NCBI GenBank assembly: GCA_018241505.1
Contig: JAFEDS010000009.1
Coordinates: 310,001-374,000, forward strand
Direction of reading: 5' to 3'
DNA: 64,000 nt
Source of the DNA: Pseudomonadota bacterium
GTDB lineage: Bacteria; Pseudomonadota; Gammaproteobacteria; Steroidobacterales; Steroidobacteraceae
Translations under genes and position numbers: made by a program
Part shown: positions 52,844 through 59,679 of the stretch, in pieces
How positions within the stretch are numbered: the first letter of the stretch is position 1
Layout of the letters: each line of letters starts with the position of its first letter
The notes under the pieces: model-generated
Seen by the model: only the letters and a program-made list of their open reading frames with translations
What the model was told of the DNA's origin: nothing
Database searches by the model: none

Positions 52844-54004
52844 ATGACACTATCGCGTCGCGAGCTGCTGCCTTTGTGGTCCGGTTTTGTGTTGTTGTTT
52901 GCGGCAGCTAATGCAGTGTCCGCAGTGCACACCGATCCAGCCGTTGAGCCTGCAACTGCCGCCGCACCGCAGCCCGCCCCTTGTCCATCGGGTGTTTTGA
53001 CTCGCGACTGCCGCGGTCAGGACTTTGACTACTTCGTGTCCGGCAACCCAGCGGCGACCCGCCCCGGCAAAACTCGGTTCGGTCTTGTCCTCATGGGTGG
53101 TGGTGGCTATATCGATGCTGCTTACGAGGAGCTTGCTCAGCGCGCGGGACGAGGCCACATCGTGGTGCTGAGAGCCACGGACGACCACAGCTTCGATCCC
53201 GAGGACGGCAAGCTCGGCCCCTTGTTTCTCGGCAAGTGGGGGCAAACTGTCTCCTGCCAGACGTTCACATTTCACAGTCGTGCGGCGGCCTTCGACAGTC
53301 GGGTCATTGCGGCTCTGACGAATGCCGACGGCGTCTTCCTCGCCGGCGGCGATCAGGCCAACTATGTTCACTACTGGAAAGGAACGCCGGTGCAGCGGGC
53401 TCTCAATGATCTGGTGAAGCGAAATGGCCCGATCGGGGGAAACAGCGCCGGTCTCGCCGTCCTCGGACACTACAGTTATATCGATGTCGACGGCGGCAGT
53501 CTCGAGTCCAAGGACGCATTGGCAGATCCGTTGGGCCGGGCCGTCGGACTCGAAAGCGACTTCCTGCACTTCCAGGGTCTCGAGAACGCCATTACTGACA
53601 CCCACTTTTCCGCTCGCAGCAGGCTGGGGCGCCTCATTGTCTTTGTCACGCGGTTGAACAATGGCTCGAGCTCATCCAGGGTGTATGGTATCGGTGTGGA
53701 CGAACGTACCGCGGTGTTGATTGATGCTGACGGGATTGGCCACGTTGTGGCCGGCTCGGAAGGCAGCGCTTGGGTGGTCACACTCGATGGCGCCAAGTGG
53801 GTCGTCGCTCAGGGCAAGCCTCTCTCGGCGCAGAATGTGGTCATCAAACAATTGACGCAGACCGGAGTGTTTCATGCGAAGGACGGCGGGGTCGACAAAC
53901 CGGCGTCCGTGAAACGGGTCAGCCTCGAGTCCACGACGGTGGTCGCCGACGAGCCGCTCAAATCAATGATGCTGCGGTATCAAGTCCCGGCGGGTGAAGA
54001 CTGA
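52844..54004 (+). CDS. Exported cyanophycinase-like S51 peptidase
   Basis: The product has 386 residues with an N-terminal signal (LWSGFVLLFAAANAVSA). The S51 fold is shown by LVLMGGGGYIDAA, VFLAGGDQANYVHYW, the nucleophile Ser at about 204 in GGNSAGLAVLG and the DTHFSARSRLGRL block. In cyanophycinases these regions form the active site that cleaves the beta-Asp-Arg polymer to dipeptides. A 10-base gap to the receptor indicates an operon. The C-terminal 80 residues (from VDERTAVLIDADG) match the longer, exported CphE-type members. Whether it cuts cyanophycin or another poly-amino acid is not known. It is convergent with a broken TPR gene that overlaps its end. Confidence 0.9.
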   Translation: MTLSRRELLPLWSGFVLLFAAANAVSAVHTDPAVEPATAAAPQPAPCPSGVLTRDCRGQDFDYFVSGNPAATRPGKTRFGLVLMGGGGYIDAAYEELAQRAGRGHIVVLRATDDHSFDPEDGKLGPLFLGKWGQTVSCQTFTFHSRAAAFDSRVIAALTNADGVFLAGGDQANYVHYWKGTPVQRALNDLVKRNGPIGGNSAGLAVLGHYSYIDVDGGSLESKDALADPLGRAVGLESDFLHFQGLENAITDTHFSARSRLGRLIVFVTRLNNGSSSSRVYGIGVDERTAVLIDADGIGHVVAGSEGSAWVVTLDGAKWVVAQGKPLSAQNVVIKQLTQTGVFHAKDGGVDKPASVKRVSLESTTVVADEPLKSMMLRYQVPAGED

Positions 54005-54396
54005 ACGGCAACCGGGGGCGGCGGTAGGCGAGCTTGGGATCGAGGCTGATTGCCTGCGCTTCGTCCTTCACCGCACTTTGCAAGTCACGTTCACGCAGGG
54101 AAACATAACCTCGCTCGCTCCACGGCAGAGGCTTTCTTGGGCTGCAGGTGGATAGCCGCGGTGAAATCCTGCAGCGCCGCGTCATAGTTCGACTGGTCTG
54201 AGTAGACGAGTCCGCGGGCGTAGCAGTCGGCGAATTGGTCCGGTGGAAGCTTCGGCAGGGGAGTCGTGGAACCATTGATGGTCACTTCGTCCTTGGAGGC
54301 CGTCGGTGCGTGCGGTGAATTGTCGACTTGTGCTCTCGCCGGCACCCCGGCGAGCAATGTCACACCCGATGGAAACCAGGACAAACCCTTGAGCAT
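53958..54396 (-). pseudogene. Frameshifted TPR-repeat exported protein remnant
   Basis: One frame starting at 54396 reads a signal peptide (VTLLAGVPARAQ) and a TPR-like helix pair (DCYARGLVYSDQSNYDAAL, DFTAAIHLQPKKASA) before stopping at 54091. The next TPR segment (SERGYVSLRERDLQSAVKDE) is in another frame that ends at 53958. The reading frame jumps near 54120-54126, consistent with a one-base insertion or deletion. The last part (RRPRLPFSLHPPG) is not TPR-like, so the gene also appears truncated. Its tail overlaps the convergent S51 gene. A sequencing error at the junction cannot be excluded. Confidence 0.6.
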
Positions 54397-54413
54397 CGAG
54401 GAATTATAGGGAA

Positions 54414-55133
54414 TTACGGGCCGTGATGATGATCCTTCGGTGACAGTTGAACCGGAGATCCGTCCGACCAGTGTGGCACGGGAACGAACAGGACCGTCGG
54501 CTCGCTGGGCAGCTCGTCCTTGCCCAGAATGGGGGAGCCTTCCAATCCCGCGGCCCAGGCAGCCGCGTCACCGTGTTTGACGAAGAACATCACATGCGGA
54601 TTCCAGGGGCCATTCGCCTGGTCGCCCAGGTTCCCCTGTTTCGACAGCATGAATGACAGCGAACCCGTCTCCGGATCGGTGAATTGATGGGCGGCCAGTG
54701 CCGCGCGCGCTTTCTCGATCATCTGGTCTTTCGCAATACCCGCCAGCACCCATTCGGTGCGCCGCAGGTACTGAGGTAACACGCTGCGCACGGCGGCCGA
54801 GTTGAAGCAGTTGGGCCCGCGGATTTTGGGATTCCAGAATTCGGGATCATTGAAACCCGCGGTCCAGGAGCGTTCCACAAAGCACACGAAGCCGTTGTTG
54901 CCGTGGACAGCGGTCTCGTAACCACGCTTGCCGAGCACCATTACATCCGCATGTGCGGAAATCGAAGGGGGTGCTGCGCTGCGGGAGAGCGCGATTTCCT
55001 CTTGCGCGCTGGGGCTGAGGTATTGGTCCAGCGGCGCCATTGCGGGGTAGGGCAACGGTTTGCGGTCCTGCGCGCCGGCCAAACCAATCAGGCCCATCAG
55101 CGCAAGAATCGATAGGGGTTGCAGGGTTTTCAT
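54414..55133 (-). CDS. Unknown exported protein with His-rich tail
   Basis: A 239-residue protein; no family was recognised. It has a signal peptide (LSILALMGLIGLAGAQ) and then a mature domain with few motifs: VMVLGKRGYETAVHGNNGF, CFVERSWTAGF, NPKIRGPNCFNS, and a C-terminal HHHGP. The ATG has a GGAG box 5 bases upstream, and a TTCGTCT/AGACGAA palindrome lies about 32 bases before the start. It is convergent with nothing and follows the broken TPR gene in direction. An envelope or periplasmic role is all that can be said. Confidence 0.75.
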   Translation of the reverse strand: MKTLQPLSILALMGLIGLAGAQDRKPLPYPAMAPLDQYLSPSAQEEIALSRSAAPPSISAHADVMVLGKRGYETAVHGNNGFVCFVERSWTAGFNDPEFWNPKIRGPNCFNSAAVRSVLPQYLRRTEWVLAGIAKDQMIEKARAALAAHQFTDPETGSLSFMLSKQGNLGDQANGPWNPHVMFFVKHGDAAAWAAGLEGSPILGKDELPSEPTVLFVPVPHWSDGSPVQLSPKDHHHGP

Positions 55134-55652
55134 GGAGTCTCCGGGGCGTGAGCCGTAGTTGCCATTCGTCTAAAGACGAACGGCGACTGCCGGGATCGAC
55201 ACGGCGGGCGAGATTATAAAGTAAATAAAATCAGTAGCTTATCGCCCGCGACGCATAACAGGTGGAGGCGCGTGGTTCCAGCGTCGCTCGAGCCTTCTAC
55301 CCGAATTTTTGAACCTTTCTCTTGTTGCAGGCAGAGCGCGCCCGTAACTTCTTCAAACGCGGTCAGCACGAGATATTCCGTAATCATCACATGCACATAC
55401 ACGTCCGAATTCTTTTCAACGCGGCTATTTTTTTCACGGTCTTTCATGTGCGCGTTTGCTACGCGCAGCGACTGTGGGATGAGCCGCTGGCTCCGTCGTC
55501 TCTGCATCGAGTTGCGCAAACATGGTACCGGGCGCTCCCAACGTTACTTGTTTGTTCCCAAAAAAAATTCGAGAGTGGATCGAGGCAATCGCTATGTAGG
55601 GATTCTCGGAGAAGCATCGAGATGCAATCGTCTTGGCGTGTTGAGTGAACCC
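55134..55652. other. Gene-free, comparatively A/T-rich stretch
   Basis: No reading frame here looks like a real gene: the candidates on both strands are short, lack ribosome sites and have odd composition. It has several A and T runs (e.g. near 55210-55225, 55430-55438 and 55558-55568) and the palindrome at 55165-55180. It may be a remnant of lost genes or an insertion boundary. Confidence 0.6.
55165..55180. promoter_or_regulatory. Palindrome upstream of the unknown exported gene
   Basis: TTCGTCT-AA-AGACGAA, perfect 7-bp arms with a 2-base centre, 32 bases before the start of the 54414-55133 gene. The tight spacing suits a dimeric regulator more than a terminator. Confidence 0.45.
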
Positions 55653-56225
55653 TCATAGAGAGTTGATCCGCGAGCGCAGTATCGATGCACTCACAGCCAG
55701 CCCCTGGCTTTCGTATTTGACGAGCATCTCCTCAGCAGTATGTGGCGGTTTTGCTAAACGACGCCTGATTTTCCTGATTGCTTCGCAGACGGCTTCCGCA
55801 TTGAGATCCAGGAGGTGTTCGACGAAAACGTCGGGATGAAGGGCTCGAATTCCATATGGTTGCAACACTGCTTCAGGAAAATCGCGGAGGTTGAATGTCA
55901 CAATTTCCTGAGCGCCGCAGTGGATGGCAGCAGCAAGCACGTGGCGATCATTCGGATCCGGGAGTGCCGAGAGGCTGGCCTCCAGCGGCTCAAACCCGGT
56001 CACTAAACAATCAGGTACTGCCGAATTCATGAGCGCGGCCACGTGCTGCAGACGCGCTCGATCGAGCTCCGGTCGTTGACGAATGACCGCCTTGATCCAT
56101 TCCGCATGTATTCGATCAGTCCATTTTGCGCGCAACATTCCCGTGCGTGCCAGCTCAACGACGAGATCGCGAATTGCCGCCGGATAGAGCAAGCAGGCGT
56201 CGTAGACGACGGTGAAGTTTGCCAT
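55653..56225 (-). CDS. PIN-domain protein, probable toxin of a TA pair
   Basis: A 190-residue protein with a PIN nuclease domain: the first acidic residue in VVYDACLLYP, then HAEWIKAV, then DPNDRHVLAAAI with two further acids and a last segment FNLRDFP. Most PIN toxins of VapC type cleave tRNA or rRNA. It lies 28 bases after a DNA-binding protein gene in the same direction, the usual antitoxin-toxin layout. It could also be a plain RNase outside a TA system. Confidence 0.85.
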   Translation of the reverse strand: MANFTVVYDACLLYPAAIRDLVVELARTGMLRAKWTDRIHAEWIKAVIRQRPELDRARLQHVAALMNSAVPDCLVTGFEPLEASLSALPDPNDRHVLAAAIHCGAQEIVTFNLRDFPEAVLQPYGIRALHPDVFVEHLLDLNAEAVCEAIRKIRRRLAKPPHTAEEMLVKYESQGLAVSASILRSRINSL

Positions 56226-56253
56226 CCTGGCTCGTCCTGCGTGTTCTAGCGCT

Positions 56254-56721
56254 TCAGGTATCGAGCTTCAGCTCTTGTGAAAGGGCAGCGAGCTCGCGCA
56301 GCGCTTGTTCACTTTCAGCATCTCGACGACGTTTGTAAGTCATGAGATCGGAAAACCTCACGCGGCGATGAGTGCCCACCTTGTGAAAAGGTAGCTGCCC
56401 GTTTTCGAGCAGGCTGACAAGAAACGGGCGCGAAATGTTGAGAAGGTTGGCTGCTTCCTGGGTGGTCAGTTCGGCGTGATGCGGCATCAAGGTCACCGCA
56501 TTTCCTTTGGCCAACTCCGTTAGTAACGCACCTAACAGCCGAATGACGGCGGCGGGAAGCACCAACGGTTCATTTGGCGCGCTTTCAAATCGGATGATGC
56601 ATGTTTCCTTGGAATTCGAACCAATCAAGCGAAACAGGCGCCTGCTCGCGTCGGCAGCGAGCGCGGACATTTCTTCGGTCGGCTGGACAGGTTCTGAACC
56701 CAAGCTCAATGCAGCGGCCAT
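56254..56721 (-). CDS. Helix-turn-helix (excisionase-type) protein, probable antitoxin
   Basis: The product has 155 residues. A MerR/excisionase-like helix-turn-helix is at about 83-130 (LTTQEAANLLNISRPFLVSLL, LPFHKVGTHRRVRFSDLM). The first 80 residues are of unknown fold. The ATG at 56721 was chosen because an AAGGAG box lies 7 bases upstream; a longer start at 56745 has none. It is the upstream partner of the PIN gene. The mixed A/T-rich sequence before it (56722-56918) holds an inverted repeat that might be an operator for another gene pair. Confidence 0.82.
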   Translation of the reverse strand: MAAALSLGSEPVQPTEEMSALAADASRRLFRLIGSNSKETCIIRFESAPNEPLVLPAAVIRLLGALLTELAKGNAVTLMPHHAELTTQEAANLLNISRPFLVSLLENGQLPFHKVGTHRRVRFSDLMTYKRRRDAESEQALRELAALSQELKLDT

Positions 56722-56837
56722 GGCGATGCTCCTTATAACCCTCACTATATCAAACGAAATAAACGAATCAATAGGTGAAATAAAAGATCATTTCGCCTGC
56801 GACATTTTCAGGGCACCAGGAGCATCTCGGGACAAAT

Positions 56838-56856
56838 TATTGATGTAAAATCAATA
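56838..56856. promoter_or_regulatory. Inverted repeat in the TA intergenic region
   Basis: TATTGAT and ATCAATA are perfect 7-bp arms around GTAAA, in the 197-base gap between the TA pair and the 56919-57629 gene. It may be an operator or a small transcript hairpin. Confidence 0.4.
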
Positions 56857-56918
56857 TGTTGAAGTTCAAGCGGCGCCAGAGCAAGCATTCATTGCCATCG
56901 CGGGGGACTTCCGCGGGA

Positions 56919-57629
56919 TTACTTGAACGCTTGCGGTATCGGCGCCTGCGGAAAGGTTTGGACCGGCAGATCCGGGACCGAGCTGACGGGGCGGTCGGGG
57001 TTGCGTATGTCTTCCAACAGCGTGCCGTCCGGACTCGGCGACTGCACCGCGCAACCCCAGAATCCCAAGCCGATAACGCATTTGCCGATGCGCACGTAGG
57101 GAAAAATTCCCACGAGACCCGCGCGCTGGGGTTCGGGTTGCCAATCTTTTGTGAAGCTCCTTTTCTTGCATCCTGCAGGCAGCGCCTGCGCGAGTCGCTC
57201 GGCCGCCGCGCATTTTTCCTTCAGCTCATCGATCAGGCGCGGTGCCAGGGAGTTGGCGACTGAATGCGCTTCCGCAATCCAGTCCGGCACACCTTCAGCA
57301 GTGGGCTCACTCGGCGGCGCGGCGACAGCAGGCGCAACAGCAGGCGCAACACCGGGTACAACTGCGGACACAGCCGCGGGCGGCTCCGTGGGTCCCGTTC
57401 GAGCAACCTGGGTTCGGCGACGACCTACGTTATTTTCCCGCTCATGCTGCTCCCGTGGAATTTCCGGTGTTACCGGAATCCATATCCACGACTCTAGAGA
57501 GTCCACGGCTACTTTCCGTGATTCCGCGAGCCGTCCGCCGAAGAACACTTCCAACAATAACCAATGTCCACCGAGGACGATGGCAAGAAGTCCGAACCGA
57601 TCCAACGGCCGGCGCGTCGCCCAATCCAT
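56919..57629 (-). CDS. Unknown membrane-anchored protein, Pro/Ala-rich linker
   Basis: A 236-residue protein with a single N-terminal hydrophobic segment (FGLLAIVLGGHWLLLEVFFG) and a Pro/Ala linker (VVPGVAPAVAPAVAAPPSEP). The C-terminal domain shows GIFPYVRIGKCVIGLGFWGC and GTLLEDIRNPDRPVSSVP with two cysteines. I recall similar unnamed proteins in Xanthomonadales-like genomes. The topology is like a TonB or periplasmic anchor protein but no function is known. An AAAGGG box precedes the ATG. Confidence 0.7.
   Translation of the reverse strand: MDWATRRPLDRFGLLAIVLGGHWLLLEVFFGGRLAESRKVAVDSLESWIWIPVTPEIPREQHERENNVGRRRTQVARTGPTEPPAAVSAVVPGVAPAVAPAVAAPPSEPTAEGVPDWIAEAHSVANSLAPRLIDELKEKCAAAERLAQALPAGCKKRSFTKDWQPEPQRAGLVGIFPYVRIGKCVIGLGFWGCAVQSPSPDGTLLEDIRNPDRPVSSVPDLPVQTFPQAPIPQAFK
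57326..57349 (+). repeat. 12-bp exact tandem duplication in the linker
   Basis: Two exact copies of CAGCAGGCGCAA within the Pro/Ala linker of the 56919-57629 gene. Confidence 0.85.
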
Positions 57630-57693
57630 TCGCGACCCTTTCGCAAGTTCTCGACTTGTGACAGCCGCGGCGTCGACCGGTTCAATGGATGAC

Positions 57694-58158
57694 TCAGGGC
57701 AGTTTGACGCGTGCCCCGACCATCTCGGAATGGCCTTCGAAGCTCGAGGTCAGCTTGCCGTGTTCATTGTAGAAGTGAGCGGTTTCTGTCCCAGTGAGCC
57801 GGTCACCGTCTACTGTGAAGCGAAACGACACCTCAGTGCGGCCTGTCAGTAAATGCGACGCCCGGTCGGCAGTGATCTCAACCCACTTGCCGGTGACTTG
57901 GGCGCCTTTCGCAACCCAAATGCCCTTACCGTCGCTGTCGCTCGAGCGACTGTCGCCGGCGTCCGGGTTGGCCTGCTGCATCGTGCCGTCGCCGTTGAAT
58001 GTGTACATATGAAGGGGAAACGGCGCGTTCGGATCCTGGACCACCCAGACACCAACGATCGAATCCGGCGCAGCGCGCGTTTGCGCATTGGTACAACCGG
58101 CGAAAGCCATCACGAGTGCGGTAATGACGATAGCCGAGACGTGAGTCGAATGTCTCAT
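57694..58158 (-). CDS. Unknown exported or lipid-anchored protein
   Basis: A 154-residue protein. A hydrophobic N-terminus (AIVITALVMAFAGC) ends with FAGC, which fits a lipobox, so it is probably a lipoprotein. The mature part is beta-rich (GVWVVQDPNAPFPLHMYTF, VEITADRASHLLTGRTEV) and resembles small lipocalin-like domains, without a named family. It is convergent with nothing and faces away from the P1 peptidase gene. Its ribosome site (AGGG) is close to the ATG. Confidence 0.78.
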   Translation of the reverse strand: MRHSTHVSAIVITALVMAFAGCTNAQTRAAPDSIVGVWVVQDPNAPFPLHMYTFNGDGTMQQANPDAGDSRSSDSDGKGIWVAKGAQVTGKWVEITADRASHLLTGRTEVSFRFTVDGDRLTGTETAHFYNEHGKLTSSFEGHSEMVGARVKLP

Positions 58159-58269
58159 AGGCCCTCATGGGCCAGCCCTGGCGGCCGATCTGTCAGTCCA
58201 GCTTCTTGCTAATGCAGCCGATGTCGGGAGATAGTAGGCTCGCGTGTGAGTCTAACAGCGGAGACTAAC

Positions 58270-59532
58270 TTGCGACACCTCCCGACAACGCGACTGGGCT
58301 TTGCCTGCCTGACACTCGTGGCGGCGGCGTTGGCCGCTGGCGCCGAGCCTCGTGCTCGGGACCTGGGCGTACCCTTCGATGGCAACCCGGGAGTTAACAA
58401 TGCCATCACCGATGTGCCCGGTGTCGAAGTAGGGTTCAAGACATTGATTTTGGGCGACGGGCCGCTCGTACGGGGAAAGGGACCGGTCCGGACGGGTGTC
58501 ACGGCGATTCTCCCTCGCGGTAGGGCGGACGGACGCGCGGTCTTCGCCGGTTTTTTCGCTGGCAACGGCAATGGCGATATGACCGGCACGCACTGGGTCG
58601 AAGAGAGCGGGGTGCTCGAGACGCCCATCCTGATTACCGGCACGGGTAGTGTCGGCGTGGTGCGCGACGCAGCGTTCAAATGGTTGGCCGATCATCGAAA
58701 GGGCTATTTCTGGTATCCGCTCGTTGCCGAGACCGCCGACGTCCCACTCAATGACATGGCCGGTCAGCATGTGAAACAGCAGGATGCGCTCGATGCGTTG
58801 GACAGTGCTTCTTCCGGCCCCGTGGCAGAGGGAAACGTCGGTGGTGGCACGGGAATGGTCTGCAACGGCTTCAAGGGCGGCACCGGCACAGCGTCGCGCA
58901 AGCTCACGACAGAAGCTGGCAACTTCACCGTTGGTGTTCTGGCCCAATGTAACTACGGTCGCGCCAATCAGCTTCGAATCGCCGGTATTCCGGTTGCGCG
59001 CGAGATGACTCTGCAGCCGCGCTGTGTGACTCGACTCCTGTCTCCGGCTCAACAGTTGAGTGGAACCACTGCAACACTATGCGATCCGAAGCTGGTTGCG
59101 GTCGCCGATGGTCTCGATCAGGAGCACCGCGGGTCGATCATTATCGTCATTGCCACCGACGCGCCGCTCACCGCTGAGCAGCTCAAGCGCCTGGCGCGGC
59201 GCGCTTCCGTTGGGCTGGGGCGTCTCGGCGCGATTGAAAGCGACGGGTCTGGCGACATCTTCATAGCCTTCTCAACCGCCAACCTCGGCGCCGATGATGG
59301 CAATTGGGCAACTGATACAAGCCAGCCGGCGCAAGTCGCGCGTCTGCGCAGTGCAGCGCTCAACCCGCTGTTTGAGGCTACGGTCGAGGGCGTGGAAGAA
59401 GCAGTCGTGAATGCCCTCGTAGCCGCGCGGACAATGACTGGTGCGGATTACTGGACAGTGGCAGCGCTACCGCACGACCAACTGCAAAAGGTACTTCAAA
59501 GGCATCAACTGCTGCAGTCACGCCCTAAGTGA
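58270..59532 (+). CDS. Exported P1-family (DmpA/BapA-like) aminopeptidase
   Basis: The product has about 420 residues. After a signal (FACLTLVAAALAAG) it has the P1 fold: ITDVPGVEVGFKT, GVTAILPRG, GNGDMTGTHW, and the GGGTGMVCNGF plus GGTGTASR region near residue 205, where these enzymes cut themselves to free a nucleophilic serine. Family members release N-terminal D- or beta-amino acids. A TTG at 58270 with a GGAG box 6 bases away was preferred; a GTG at 58246 with a weaker site would add 8 residues. The exact self-cleavage position is not claimed. D-aminopeptidase activity would fit the rest of the window. Confidence 0.85.
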   Translation: MRHLPTTRLGFACLTLVAAALAAGAEPRARDLGVPFDGNPGVNNAITDVPGVEVGFKTLILGDGPLVRGKGPVRTGVTAILPRGRADGRAVFAGFFAGNGNGDMTGTHWVEESGVLETPILITGTGSVGVVRDAAFKWLADHRKGYFWYPLVAETADVPLNDMAGQHVKQQDALDALDSASSGPVAEGNVGGGTGMVCNGFKGGTGTASRKLTTEAGNFTVGVLAQCNYGRANQLRIAGIPVAREMTLQPRCVTRLLSPAQQLSGTTATLCDPKLVAVADGLDQEHRGSIIIVIATDAPLTAEQLKRLARRASVGLGRLGAIESDGSGDIFIAFSTANLGADDGNWATDTSQPAQVARLRSAALNPLFEATVEGVEEAVVNALVAARTMTGADYWTVAALPHDQLQKVLQRHQLLQSRPK

Positions 59533-59608
59533 CACCTCGTGGGCTCCTGCAGTGTGCGAATGACCGATTAAGAGTACACATAAAAAAGATTGCATCTTAT
59601 TTAGCGTA

Positions 59609-59620
59609 ATTGTATACATA
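59609..59620. promoter_or_regulatory. Palindrome before the TonB receptor
   Basis: ATTGTATACATA contains the perfect palindrome TGTATACA at 59611-59618, resembling GntR/FCD-type operators (TTGTATACAA). The region around it has a run of A/T bases and is 60 bases before the receptor start. Confidence 0.4.
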
Positions 59621-59679
59621 TACCCCAATGGCTCGGGTGGACGGCCTTCGTTCCGTCACCCCTGCCCAAAGGGGGATCC

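Noticed and set aside
55214-55648. Small open frames on both strands in the non-coding stretch
   Set aside because: They have poor starts, no ribosome sites, mutually overlapping frames and no recognisable motif.
55653-56721. HTH/PIN pair as a phage or integrase module
   Set aside because: No integrase, att repeat or phage gene lies nearby; a simple toxin-antitoxin-like pair explains it.
57321-57360. Short repeats that could hint at a CRISPR or VNTR array
   Set aside because: They are two copies of a 12-bp unit coding for an Ala/Pro linker inside a gene; no spacers.
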